Assembly (NCBI RefSeq): GCF_019059575.1
Contig: NW_024882027.1
Location: forward strand, 1-64,000
Length of the DNA stretch: 64,000 nt
Direction of reading: 5' to 3'
Source: Amphibalanus amphitrite
Lineage: Eukaryota; Arthropoda; Thecostraca; Balanomorpha; Balanidae
Shown here: positions 47,701 to 60,285 of the stretch, piece after piece
Layout: each line of letters opens with the position of its first letter
Position numbering within the stretch: the stretch's first letter is position 1
Notes under the pieces: generated by a model
Database searches by the model: none
Told to the model about the DNA's origin: nothing
What the model saw: the letters and a program-made list of their open reading frames with translations, nothing else
Program-made: the position numbers and the translations under genes

Positions 47701-50700
47701 GCGAGAGGGTAGCCCACGCGGCGCGGACCGCGCGGACTTCCCAGCGAGGCCGGCCACCCCGTCCGCCACCGCGCTGCCGCGTCACTGCGCGGCCCAACAA
47801 AGAGCAGTTCCGCCGCGGCGAACTGCGCACGGCGCGAAGTGCGGCGGCGGCCCATCCTCTCTCCTCAATCCTCCTCCCTCTGCCGGCTGTGCAGCCGCCA
47901 CGGCCGCGGAGGGGAAGCCCCAGGCCGGGCTGTTCTCCGCCGCTCTCTCTGAAGGCACGCGTGGCCGCTCGCGCAATCCGGCGAGAGCCGGTAGCGTGGC
48001 CGGCCTCGTGACGGCCGTCCCGGCTGGCATCACGCTCCGCTGGTCGGCCGGCGGCGACGGCGAGGCCGGGGAACTCCCTCTGCCGCCGGCCGCGGAGCAG
48101 ACCGATCAATAGTGGAGCCGCATCACAGCAGAGACCCGGCGCACAGCGTCCCGTAGGCCGCACAAAGGCAGCGGGCTATTCAGTCCCGTTCCAGCCAGAC
48201 AGAGTCGCTCACCGCCTCACGGAAACCACAGACGGCCGCGTACTGGACTGGATGAGTCCGGATGAGCCTCTCGCGGGTCGTCGTGTTCGACCATTGGGTA
48301 TTCTGGTGGGTGTCGCCGGTCGGTCGGGGCGCAGACGAGGCCGGTGTCGTCTGGATCGCACCGGGGCGGACCCGGCGACCGCCGGTTACCGCCCGGGCGG
48401 TCGGTATCGACCGCTAGCACACCAGACACCGTGTCGGCAGCCGCCTACTCGTCAACATGCCGTACCAGGAATCGGCTAAGTCCCTTTAACACAGCCGCGG
48501 GCGCTCGATACTGCGACCGACCGCCCCCGCCGGCCGCCCCACGGACCGCCGAGCCACCGGCACCAGTCGGTCTGTACAGAGCGGCTCTATTTTCGGCACG
48601 GCCGCCCTTCACTTCCGCCGAGTAGCACTGCTAACACAGCGGGGAATTTATGAGCCCCCTGTAACGCCTCTATTGTTAATGGATGTTTCACGTTCCACCA
48701 GCTGCAGCTGCAGTGTGTGGGGTCGGTACCACTGCCTACCGTCGCTTTACGTTGTGCACCGATCCCAACTATTCAAACATTCCACCCAGTGCAGTAGCTA
48801 ACTCCCAATCCTCCCCGACTGCCCCGTTCGGCCCACCCACCTTGGTAGTTCCATTCGTCGAGCTGAGCGCAGGCCAGCGGCCTCGGCTGGCAGGTGTAGC
48901 GGCACGCCGCCTGGCGCATCTCGTTGGCCGTCACCGGCTCGGTCAGGTTGAGCACGCAGCCGCGGTCGCCGCGCTCGCAGGCCACATGAAGAGGCGTGTT
49001 GCCGTGCCGGTCGCGCAGAGTCGGGTCAGCACCGGCCACCAGCAGGTGTCGCACCAGCTCCGAGTCACCGGTCAGTGCCGCCAGGTGGAGCGGCGTCTGC
49101 GGACAGGTCAGGTCAGGTCAGAGGTCAGGTCACCGCGTGATCCCACTCGCTATCAGGCACGACGCCGGGGAATCCCCAGACGCCCATGTCGATAGGCAGA
49201 CTTGTATCGGTAAGTAAGCAAGCTGTAATCGCAATATTCGACAGCTCAAGGTCTGTGGAACCTCCCTGTTCGATCCCTCCTGAGTGGGTGCTCACTGTTC
49301 AGCGCCCACCGTGTTTTCGATTCAGGATGAGTAGCCAGATTATGTGGCCGGGTTTATGTACTCGAGATTGTGTGATCAGGGCGGCCCGTTGTCCCCAGCC
49401 CGGGCGTTATCGTCAGGTAAATCGGACAGGGACCGTCCGGGTTTCGGGCGGGAACTCCCCGCGCCGCGCTCGGCCGCGGAGGTAACATCGGTAGGAAGGG
49501 GCCGGCGACCCGGCGACCAACGACCCATTCACCGGCGCGCAGCGCGCACCCGGATAAAGGGAGATTCTCATTATAAACGCTACAGTTTAATGATGTTCTG
49601 TCGTTGTTGATGCAGCTGATGACTTGATGAGCAGCTGGGGTGGGCATGAATAATGCACAAATCGGGCTCAGGGTCGCCCTGATAAGTAACACGTGTAGGC
49701 CAGACATCAGTCTTGCCCAGTGGTACGTGTAGGTACACAGGCCTGAGCTATCAGTATTCTTCGTTCGACTCACCTGTTGGTAGCTGTTCTTCAGGTTGAG
49801 GAAGCTCGGGTGGGGCACAAGCCGTATTAGCCAGATGGCCACCTTCCGGAGGCCGTAGATGATCGCCAGGTGAAGATGTCTGCGGAAGGAGAGGTCACAG
49901 GTCAGCTGGGGCTCGGAGCCGGTCAGCTGACGGGCGGCTCGTCACGTCCAGCCTGTTGTCAGGCGGGTTCAGACCCATTACGGGGGCCCAGCGGGGGTTA
50001 AACGAGCCATCAGCCGCCTGATGTTCACGGCGTGAGATCACCGGCCCGCCTGCAGACGGCGGCTGTGGCCGGGACATCACGACTGCACCGGACCGAGCCG
50101 GACCTGCAGCCGGGCCGCGCCGGAGCTGGGAGAGCGACCGGCCAGGACCGACCCGACCCGACTCTGAACGGACCGACAGGATCCGGAGCTCCGGCTGCGG
50201 ACTGCCCGGCGCCGTGCCGCGTCACTCGCCGTGACCGCCGACCGGCCCAGCACGGCGTGCGCCGCTGGGTTTTCCCAGGCCGCCTCTCAACGTGCGAGCG
50301 ACCACTTTCACGGCGGTCGGAATTTCCACCGCTGCTCTGCCCGGCCCTCCCGTTGCTCTGCCAGTCCACTCGGTCCTATCAACACTGGCCCGACGTGGGC
50401 CACGACCGACCGATATCGTTTATGGCATACGCCCACCGATCGCATGGTAACGCGCGAACGGCGGCCGTCTGATGATATGTAACTGTGTTTACTGTCTATC
50501 AATAAAGCCGCGTATGGGTATGATGACTCTGAGCGATGAGAGTTCTCGCTCCACAGTGCGGCGCGCCGGGCTTTTCCAGGGGAGCGGTCGCCTCAGCACC
50601 CCGGTCGGCGGATTCCGCGGTCGTCACGTATTTCCCGCGGATGAGCCGGCCCTCGGGGCCGACCGGACGGCGGCCATGACGACCCCGACCCGGCCACCAG

Positions 50701-52254
50701 CCGCTCGGAAATCCCCGTCGCCCGCTGACGAAACGCCCGTCAAGTGCAGCCGCCGTGCCGGCCCGCTCCACAGCGACGCACGGTGGGCCAGCGGGTAGGA
50801 ATTTTGGCCAAACAGCGGGGCGCACGGTGGGTTGCCCACCGGCGCAGCTGGCCGCGGGCGCTCAGGGCCGCCCGGCCGCGCCCGGGCCGACCGGCAGCGG
50901 CGCGGCGGTGAGGCACGGTGCGCGGGTTTTCCGGTCCGCGCACGGCGTTTTTGCGGAGCGCGCCGGCCGGCCGCGCTGGGGCTGGCCCACTCGGCCGTTC
51001 CACACAGCGGGCGAGCCACGCCGTTCGCGGAGCGGCACACTCAGAGGCCAGGTGCTGGGGAGCGCCGGCCGTCGGCTGTTCTCAGTATGTACAGCACCAG
51101 TCACACCACAGCCGGGCGACGGCCGCAGTACGCACAGATGGCCCCGGCACACACAGCGCAATCGGCGCCCCGGGCGGCGTACGAATCGACCTTGGCACGC
51201 CCACACAAATCGATAACCGTCCCGCACTCGTATCGAGTGGCACCAATTCTTGGACACGAACTAACGGCGGTGAATAAATCATGCATGTCGGAATTCCGAA
51301 TGTCAAGACGACGGTTGAATTGACTTGCACGCTAGCGCGAGCTCTTCTATAAATTACATTTGTTATCTGGCGATAATCGAAGTTTTTGAATTACACGAAC
51401 AGTATAACTCGTGAATAACAGCATGATTGGAGATCGATTATCTCAATATTTTCTAGTGATTTAGGTAGGTACACCACGCCAGGTTTATCAGTAGGTAAAC
51501 AAAACCAGCATAATAAATAGACAATAAGCGACACACAAGCAACAAGTAGAATGTAGATAGTCATGTAAGTTTGAAAGCTACAAATACCTAACATTTCTGA
51601 CTCGAATCGATAAACATTCGCCAGACTACGAGCTGATGCCGATCCGTAAACACATACTGGAAATGTTTATAACCAGATCGGTACTTGGCATTAAATTATC
51701 TACAAATAACAAATTTATATCCCTGACTTTGGTGACCTTTCCCGCAGCCGCCCCGGAGTGCCCGACACCCCGAGTGCCCCCGGTGGGACTCACGTGTCGC
51801 CGTCGTCGTCTCCCTGGAAGGCCTCTCGCAGGGTGGTTACATAACGCTCCTGCCACAGCTCGCGCTCGCTCTCGCTCAGCTCCGACTTTTCGGCGAGCTC
51901 CAACTGACTGAGCTCTCCCGTCAGCCGGTCGGCCAGGTCGAGGCCGCTGTCGAGCCGCGACTCGCCGGCGGTGGCGGCCGCCTCCTTGGGACAGCGCGGG
52001 GCGGCCGGCTCCAGCGGGCCGCTGCTCAGGGAGCGCTGTGACAGACCCTCCTCCGAGAGGCAGCCCTGCGACAGGAAGCCAGAGTCGAGACCGCTGTCCA
52101 GCAGCGACTTGTTGTGATCCGACGGCTGCTGCTTGGCGCTCGCGAAGAAGCGGCTCGGCCTCGCGGCCGTGCCGCGGGTCACTGGGGCGCAGTCACTAAC
52201 GGCTGAGGGGAGCGGCCCCTCGCCGCTGTCCACCATCCGACCTCTGTGCGACAT
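44772..52254 (-). CDS. cact: IkB / cactus-type inhibitor of NF-kB, six coding exons, 410 aa
   Basis: Ankyrin-repeat inhibitor that retains Rel/NF-kB proteins in the cytoplasm in Toll/NF-kB signalling. Coding exons on -: 52254-51794, 49879-49774, 49096-48841, 46189-46101, 45842-45594, 44843-44772. All have AG/GT borders and phases that join into one 410-residue frame ending in TGA. The ATG at 52254 has A at -3; an in-frame GTG nine bases upstream was not used. Residues 53-58 are DSGLDS, the IKK/beta-TrCP phosphodegron of IkB proteins. Six ankyrin repeats follow at about 151-189, 190-222, 223-274 (long insert), 275-308, 309-342 and 343-371, with TPLHLA-type cores. The tail at about 370-395 is acidic and serine-rich, like the IkB PEST region. 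Length lies between vertebrate IkBalpha and Drosophila Cactus. Exons 4-6 are in the palindrome arm, exons 1-3 outside it. Exon boundaries are inferred without transcripts. Confidence 0.93.
46190..48840 (-). other. cactus intron 3, GC- and CpG-rich
   Basis: Intron between exons 3 and 4. The open frames here are long only because the DNA is GC-rich and stop-poor; none has a recognisable domain. The palindrome's outer edge (46631) lies inside this intron. A 19-base tandem duplication (CTCTGGCGGCGGGTCAGGC type) is at about 46562-46600. Confidence 0.7.
49880..51793 (-). other. cactus intron 1, GC- and CpG-rich
   Basis: Intron between exons 1 and 2; no other gene is recognised. Its GC-rich core (about 50030-51150) gives many overlapping spurious frames. 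The part nearest exon 1 (51330-51720) is AT-rich. Confidence 0.7.
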
Positions 52255-52439
52255 GGTATCCACTCGCTAGTCACCACTGTTCTGCTCAGATCGCGTCCAG
52301 CAGCCCTCTCACACTGCAACTGCTGCCCGCCGACTGTCGCTGGCCGCCGGCCGGCCACCGTAGTGGTTCGCTGCCGCGCCGACCGCAGCGCCGCTGGCGG
52401 CCGGGGACGGAACCACCGTCCGGACAGAGTTGGAGAGGT

Positions 52440-52449
52440 GGAACGCCCC
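52440..52449 (-). promoter_or_regulatory. kB-like site upstream of cactus
   Basis: On the cactus strand the sequence GGGGCGTTCC fits the NF-kB consensus GGGRNNYYCC about 186 bases upstream of the ATG. Cactus/IkB genes in flies and mammals are feedback targets of NF-kB. One match in GC-rich DNA is weak evidence; no TATA box is evident. Confidence 0.3.
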
Positions 52450-52904
52450 AGGGTATGGTCCGCCGAATCGCGGCAGGCTGCGGCGGCGCGGCGACCTCCG
52501 CGGGAAGTTGGGGGAAGTTTGTTGATTGCTGGCAGTGTGTCGCAGAAACAAGTACCTACCTCTGGGCTGCACTGCGTGACTAACACATTTTCTGCCCCCA
52601 CTTATAAATCCCCATGCCACGTATATCGTTCGAAATAATGAAGTGTGGGATGTTTTGTGAAAAGGCCAGTGAATTTGCAATACTTTGAACTACGTCGGTC
52701 TACTTGGGAAATTAGGGGTGGGGAAGGGGTTTGGGTTCCGGGTTATATCCAAAATAATATGCAGCGTAATATGCTATACGTCACTTTATGGATAGGCAGT
52801 CGTCTTGAGCTGCAGCCTGCAAGCTTTGTTGAACATCGACGCCTCCCTTACAATCGTTTGCGTTAGCAAATATACCTACCTATCAAACGAAAAATAATAT
52901 GAAA

Positions 52905-53515
52905 GCGAAAAGGTCGAGGGGGGTCCACCATAGGGATTTTTCGCGATAGCTCAGAGCACTCTGGCGATAGAGCAGAATATTTGGCATACCTATTACCACC
53001 TAAACTTTGATTCAAGCTAGATCTTCTGACACCTACCGATTTTCAGGTCAGATCACTAAACTAAGATATCATAACATATACGTGAGCCTCTGCACGATTA
53101 TATTTTATAATGTCGCAACTCCGCAATCTCGTGATTGAAAATCTAAGACAGCAGTTTAATGACCCTTCATAGTTCATGTATCCTCCGTTATCTCATGTGC
53201 AAAGACATTAGTCATAGGTAGGTCAAAAATTAGGCTATCAACGGCAATTGCCGTTACTGTCCGTGTTTTTGCATCAAAATTGGCCGAGCATGACTTTACT
53301 CTGACGTCATTTCCATCCCGACCTATGGAAGCTACGAAAGTTTCTTTTTAGCACAATTATATGTCATTGATACCTATACGTACCTGAGGATTCATACTGC
53401 AAATTTCGTGTCGATACGTTCAGCGGTTTTGAAGATATCACAGGTAAACGGGAGGGGGTGGGTTTATCCGCCCTCTGTAGAGCCCCCCCCCCCTCGTCAT
53501 GCGCGGGCTAGGATA
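52905..53515. mobile_element. possible degenerate relative of the C-tract elements
   Basis: Starts with a G-run (GGTCGAGGGGGGTCCACC) followed by GGGATTTTTCGCGATAGCTC, resembling TTTTTCGCGAATAACTCGC of the C-tract family, and ends with a C-run (about 53487-53498) before CTCGTCATGCGCGGGC. Termini and target duplication were not identified. Confidence 0.35.
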
Positions 53516-56500
53516 TGGGCTCTTTGGAAGGGGGCGGGTTTATCCTCGTGCCCCTTGCCCTACTCTGACAGTGAATGGCACTGCCAAACATTATTCCGTC
53601 ATGTATTTCGAGGCTGCCTCCCGGAGCAGGTCAAAGCCAAAAAGTTGAACGGGGTGTCCCGAGAACAGCGCCTATAGCTGTGAAACACTTTCATCTGTGT
53701 TCCCACCTGGGTAAGCGGCCAGGAAAACCCGCAATATCCCGCACTTGATTGCGGGCTCTCACGTGTCTCAACAACACTAAGCGGCTTTAAAAACCGTATA
53801 AGCAGCTTACTGCGCAGAGGGAAAAACGCAATGTCATCCCCAGCTGGATTTTACTTTATAAATGAAATAGAATAAGATGCGAAAGTTTGCAGCATATAGG
53901 TAAAGGTAGGTACTATAACTTCCAAGCTGCAGGACTAACAGTGATCAATGAAGCTACTATGCAGATTAGCTGTTCAATAACGATGGAACAAAGGTCTTTC
54001 AACGTTTAGAGGCTTCTGAAAAAACACATTTAAGAAGTCACAATTTTTTCGAAGTAGGTTTTTCGAAGTCTCAATTTGACTACCCGTTGGAATAAAGAGC
54101 AAATGCCTGGTGTATGAATTAATAACATTATATTATCAAACCATGAGGCGCCTTCCGTGCGGACAAATAAACATTGCAAACGAATAGGCGACGAACTTGT
54201 GATAACTTTCTGGGACGCCAAATCAGGTTATGCATGTACGGATTGCGTACTTGGCACGCTGAAACATTATAACGCACAGCTTTTGTATTTACCTAAATGC
54301 AACACTATGGGGTATTCAAATGCGACTAGCATTGTCTCTGAAAATAAATATCAGCCATGAAGCGTGAGTTGCAATGAGAGCGTTTCAAGTGCAGATGTAA
54401 TCAACCGGATGGTGAACTCAGCGGTAATGGCCCGGGAGCGGCGCTCGATCTCAGTATGTACACCTCACGCTCCTAGCGATAGCACGGCCCCGCGCGGCCC
54501 GCACTTGGAAACCCCAAAAGCCGTCTGGGCCGCTGGGCCCAAGCCGCCTCTGACGGAACACGTTTGAGATCTATCGTGGTGTCGTGACAGGTGATTTAAC
54601 AGATCTGGCTGTCTGTGAGATCCATGGCGGCGCCGCCGCAGTTTGGGTTTTCCTCTTGAAACGCGCTTTCGAGACACGGACTCTCCAAACGGGAAGAGAT
54701 GTCCCTTCGGAACGTCCAGCACGAGATAAAACTGACATCTGCCACTCCGGAATGTCCTCCCAGCGCGAGACAGCAAAACTTCTTGCGAAATGTGTTTCGT
54801 GTAATCCTTCAACGCGCTTTTGTCTGCAAGAAAAATTAATCGGACCACACAGTTTCTTAGGTCACATAGATACCAGTGTCAGGTTCGTAAGTCAACAGCT
54901 TCTTCACCCTCAGATCGGTAATCAGTTCCATATAGACCAGTTCGATATCAGTAGGTATCAAGCAGTCTCAGGTCACGGCTGAGCACCCTCCCATAGAGGA
55001 CTGCTGCACAGGACACCACACCTACAAACCAGTCGGTCTGTACCTACAAACTCTCAGAGAAAATGGACTTGGGAGCCTGCAGTGTGGCCTTCGTACCATG
55101 ATCCTCCGGGGGCAGACGATGGGGCTCAGCTGCAGGGGAGTCACCCAGACCAATCGCCGGAACCGCGAGCCTACCGATCCACCTGAGTGAGGCAGGGGAG
55201 TGGACGGGAGCGCCTTCCACCCACTCGCACCGTCCGCTGATCCCTTCCCAGGGAAGCACCGACGGTGATTGTCGCTGGTCAGTTGTGGTAAAAATAACCG
55301 GAGCTTTTATCGGAAACACCCTTATTGCTGGCCAGAATAACTCCGAAGCCCCTGCCGTCGGCTGTGAATAGCGCCAGTTCAGGTGACTGAGGGCAAATGC
55401 GCTTACTTGAGATAAAATCACAGTCACCTGATCCAATCAGGTGGCTGCGATCCAATTACATCACTATTGCGGCACATCCGGCGCCGTTCCGGGCTCGGGG
55501 ATGGACAGTGCACGCAGACTATGATGTAAAATATCTAATTCAGCAGAAGCTATTATCATCTTCTCTTTTCTACTCTCACTAACAGAATCGTTTGAAATCG
55601 GTGCCTTATCTCTTCGCGCGGCCAGCGACATGTTTTATTGCGGTCGCGGGACGAAAGGACGGAGGTCAGAAAAGTGAAAAGACAACTGGCGAGGGTTAAA
55701 CCCAGACTAGCCAGAGAGTTGCCAACAAGATATGCTGCTGATCGCAGGACGCAGATCTCACGAAGTTCCAGGCCGACAGAAACACCGCTTTAGTCGCCGG
55801 CGAGAATATCAGATGAAAGCCCGCAAGGTGACCCCTCGTTTCGAAAATTCGATTTGGTGAGCTGAGCTGACCAGCAACAACCTTTGCTTGTATAGCTTTG
55901 GATGGTTAACTGCCAGCCAGTGTTGCGCAAGTCCCAGGAAGCCACTGGTTTTAAAGAGAGTTCAGAGCTCAGGGTTCAGAGTTCAAAATTGGAGTTCTGG
56001 AGTGCATCAGACACGTGAAAGCGCAATACAACTCTGCGCCCATTCCATCCATCATTTTGACATTCACGCACACCGGCGCACGAATTTTGGACAGGGGAGT
56101 CCCCGTGCGCGGCGCGTGCAGCGAGCCGCCAGGAAAGGAGGCCACTGGAGCGGGGACGGGGCCGGGGTGCGGCCCGGCCGGCCGACCGCTGTCGCTGCTC
56201 TGCACGACGGTACCACGGCCGAGGCCGGCTGCTGATGAGCCAACCCAAACGGGATATACGAGTATAGGGCTGGTAGAGTAGAAGGATGAGTCAGCGAGCA
56301 CGGACAGACTGAGAAACAGATACAGACATATAAACACATAAACAGGCAACGCAAACAGTACGGCGACAAAAGGCAGACAGTCTTAAAGACAGGTAGTGTT
56401 TATTACTACAAACGTTTCACACAATAATAAAGCCAGGGCGGATTTGCTGGCGTCAGCCTGCATATTACAGCCCGCAACCCGTAGTACTCTTGGATAGCGC

Positions 56501-56665
56501 TGCGCACCCCGTGCAGTGCCGTGCTGCACCGGGTCGAGGCGGGCCGGCTGTCGAGGTGTGCGGGGCGGCCCCGGAGGCCGGTTTGGCCGGATTAGCGCCG
56601 GTCACTCGGTCGGCAGGCAGGTGGCCAGAGCGCGCCCCAGAAGTGGCCGGGGTGGACTGCAGCTG

Positions 56666-56700
<35 letters not shown>

Positions 56701-58870
56701 GCCGCAGACCGCGGCTCCGCGCCAGCTGCCAGGCAGGCGCTGGATACCAGGGACATCTCCTCCAACTGACACGGGTTTGCAGGGATGCGAAGTTTTACAG
56801 AAGTGACAACTCACAAGCCGGATGGGTAATGGCACAGTTCAGCCGACCAGTAATTATGCTGTTCAGTGTTCATGGTAACGTTGAGCGTCATAATGCATTG
56901 GTGTTCATCGCCGATATACCAAAGGATGGACCTTCCAATACTTGAGGACGTGAGTCGTGGAAACAATTCGAACGAAGCCGGAATACCTGTTAGACTCGGA
57001 GAACTATGAACGCATCTTCACGGCAACCTTCGAGAGCCTGCAATCTTTCACTACGTCAAAGGGCGCGAGGGGCCAACGTTCCGCAGGGTCAGAGGGACCA
57101 GATCAAACACGCGATGTTGGCCTCTGGAAATCCTGCGAATTTTACATGTGCATGCAATAGCAAAGGGTACGTCCGTACGTACGTATCCTGGGCATGTGAG
57201 GTCAGCTAAGCATGAGCATGTAGGGATAATATAGGCAGGTAACCTGCATCAGTGAAGTGCGCCTTCATGTGTGGAAAACGTCTACAATTATATCAGCTCT
57301 TCCGCAAGGTCTAATGCAATATATCTGTGATGACCTTGTGGGACACCCTGCAGCCCTCAACTCTCGATCAGATTATGCTTCCTTCCCACACACAATCATT
57401 CAGACCTTTCGTCAAAGTTTTCAGCTGCAGATCCCTGCTGTTCTGTCCCTTATTCTCGTCATCTTGATAACTCTGTCGTTGTATTCACTCTCCACACAAC
57501 TTTGTAGTCCCCCGGGCTGATAATGTGGGGTTACCGCAGCGGTGATCACAATTCACCCTATGACATAATGGCATCTATCTAGCCAACACACATGTGAGAT
57601 TGCCCTGGGCAGGTAATGGCGTTGTCCCCGGGTCTTCCCGCTGACCGTATGACGTTGTCAGTCAGCCAAGGTTGGACACTGGACACCCCTTAGCCACCTC
57701 CGTGAAACCCGGTCTTTGTGCGAAGTGGAGCTAAAGGGCTGGTCAGCGACGTCATATAATCGTGGCATTTCCCGTGCGGGGAAGAATGCTAAGCTTCCCG
57801 AGCATAGGGAACAGTCTGCAAGGGGGCAGTGAAACCAAAACCACAGTGTGGTTGGACAAGCACCACATTAATTATCAAGACGAACCATCAAAGCAAGCCA
57901 TGGGCTTCAGTGGTCGGTGGCCAATGCATAGGATGGACGTTGTGGTCAGGATATGGACGGTTCCTGAAAGCATGTGGTCTCGACCTGCGACTTCAATCCA
58001 GGTGTGAGGGCGAGGTCTTAGTGCACAGTGGGACATACCGCATGGGGTTTCGTTCGAAAGCATATCGTGAATGGAAGCGAATGGACAACCAAGAACGCCA
58101 GCCACAACAATCGGGGATCTCCAAAAGTTAATCTTTCCGGGCGCAATAAACTACGAATTCGAACTGCCAATGATGCGATGCTTCAAGGAAATATGACAAT
58201 GAAGGGCCACCTGATGATTTTACAAGCCGTAACTCCCTGGTCTCGTAAAAGACCATGGGATACGACATGAGAAGATAAGTCGTAAGGATTCAGGCTCAGA
58301 TCGAAAGTCATGCTCGCTGACAACCGACAGTCACAGGAAGTTGACAGCCTTGCCATCATCTCCCGTCGCTACTCGTGGCCCGAGAAGCAGCAGTAGCCCG
58401 ACTGCAGTAGCCCGACGATCATATGTTATGACCACCCAGCCATATCCTCTTCATGTCTTCCTCCGCAGTTGAGCCGCTCCATGCCGTGAGAGCAGGACAT
58501 TCCTCCTCCTGGCCACCGTCCGCTAGCGCACACCTGCGCGCACAAAGAGCTCCACAAAACTGTCCGGGGAGGCACAGGGTTTTCCAGGCGGCTGGAGCCG
58601 CGCCGGGCGCCGCCGGAGCCACGCCGGGCCGTCGCTCGGCTGGGCCGTGAGTAGAGCGTTTCCGGCGCCCGTGGAGTCGGCCGATATACCGAGGAAAACC
58701 CACAACTGTGGCGCCGCCGCATACCTGGACGACAGGAAATTTCCTGACGCATCTGACTGAACGCCCGTGGACGCAGGCTCGATTGTCCAAACGCTGGTCC
58801 TTTGCTGCAGGCGCCTTGGCTGCAGGCTGCATGTTGATGGTAGTACTTCATTGCAGGCACCTTGTGTGCA
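53516..58870. other. single-copy intergenic DNA, no gene recognised
   Basis: Both strands were read. The short open frames lack family motifs, paired splice sites or consistent codon use. The only structures noted are a GACA microsatellite at 56667 and scattered TACCTACC motifs. Confidence 0.45.
56667..56698. repeat. (GACA)8 microsatellite
   Basis: Eight perfect GACA units. Confidence 0.95.
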
Positions 58871-59130
58871 CATGGCGCGGGAGCCGGGGGGGGGGCAGTG
58901 GGGGCAGCTTGCCCCCCCCCCAACTCTGGGGCCGTGGGGGCGATGCCCCCACAGCTTTGAGACGGAATACCACACTTTTTTGCAAATGTTTTCCTTTTTG
59001 TTGAAAAAGCCAAGGGATGAAAAATAAGTGGCCTAAAACCGGCGAGAAAACTAGATTTGGGGGCACCCTAGGTTGATCTCTATTATGGTGTGCCCCCCCC
59101 CCCAGTCTGAACGCAGTTCCCGCACCCCTG
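58871..59130. mobile_element. 260-bp hAT-type MITE with 8-base duplication TGTGTGCA
   Basis: Flanked by TGTGTGCA at 58863-58870 and 59131-59138. Termini CATGGCGCGGGAGCCG and (reverse strand of the other end) CAGGGGTGCGGGAACT match at most positions. C-runs and a GTGGGGGC/GCCCCCAC pair lie inside. Outside the palindrome, single copy in this window. Confidence 0.8.
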
Positions 59131-60053
59131 TGTGTGCAGAATGCGGCGCCGAGACTGGCTATATGATATTCATTCATGCCCCGCACCGTTAGAACAGCGC
59201 TGCGTTGCAAAAATAAAAAATAAAATCGCATCAAAAAGGCATTACCGCACTAGCTGCTGTAGTTAACGAGATGTCCCATAAAGAAGCACGGCTCTGGGTG
59301 GAACAGATTCTTAGTAGTTAAGTGGATTCACAAGTGATGTGCTTCGGATTACAGCGTCCGGGTTCTTAGTGCAGAGTTTAGCAGACAGCGGGAACGTCCA
59401 TGGACTAGAAACGGTACCGATTATATTCATAGGTACAGTCCACAGCAGAAGTAATGTGGGGTTTCAGTCATGGGTATGTTCTGCTTCTGAAGCTTAGGAA
59501 CGATTAGCCAGACTACAATGAAACTTTGAATGTAGCTTATATGTATCGTCACCCTTGCAGCTGCAACTTTAGCTATTGACATCTTCTTTTCGATCACTCC
59601 GCATTAAACAGTCGCCAGTCAAAGCCAACCGTTGAGATTGGTAAATCCCTACATTACTTTAGCGGTGGGCTGCACATACATATGTAAAATACGATAGATA
59701 ATCTACGTAATATGTCGGGCGCTGACATTAAAGGAAAATATGTCATGCCCTGCTGGTACAGCCTCCGCCCTTCCAGTTGTGGATCACACTGGAATGCCTC
59801 GGTCCTTGAGCACTGAGGGGCGGTTTGCTCCGTCGAAGCTAGATGAAGTCAAATTATGCATGGTCAGCTCTTTCCGTAACCGCGAATCCCCGCACCTTCT
59901 CCGAGGTAGGAACTCAGAACTCAGAAGACAGTCGTCGACTTGTTAAATAAGAGCAGTGAGTTGTGCATGTCCAAGATTTAGAAACAGAGCTGTTGAGGCG
60001 GTTTCAAGTCGCCTCCTTAGAGCCCACTCGGTTACAGTTCTGCGAACTCAATA

Positions 60054-60077
60054 ATCACACCATTATAATGGTGTGAT
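60054..60077. other. perfect 24-base palindrome
   Basis: ATCACACCATTA is followed directly by its exact reverse complement, with no loop. It could be a homodimer binding site or chance. Confidence 0.9.
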
Positions 60078-60204
60078 AGACGGAGGCCGATCATCCAGCG
60101 CTCATTTATATCTAATGAATCCGCCGTTCGTTTGAGGGGCGGCATCGCTATCGTCCTGCAGGGAGAATCGAGGGAATACCCGCTCCCAGCTACGGCTCAG
60201 TTCA

Positions 60205-60285
60205 GACTCCGGCTCCGGCTCTGGCTCCGGCCGCAGCTCCGGCTCTGACTTCGGCTCCGGGTCCGGCTCCGGCCGCAGCCGCCCG
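60205..60285. repeat. imperfect GGCTCC/GGCTCT hexamer repeat
   Basis: Runs of (GGCTC[CT]) with GGCCGCAGC interruptions. On the minus strand this reads as a Glu-Pro repeat inside a 113-codon frame with no ATG, which I do not call as a gene. Confidence 0.7.

Noticed and set aside
50755-51323. Overlapping 150-160-codon frames on both strands
   Set aside because: CpG-rich cactus intron 1; no conserved motif, and frames exist equally on both strands.
54465-55436. Frames of about 130 codons on the minus strand
   Set aside because: No family motif, no splice-site support, and equally long frames on the opposite strand.
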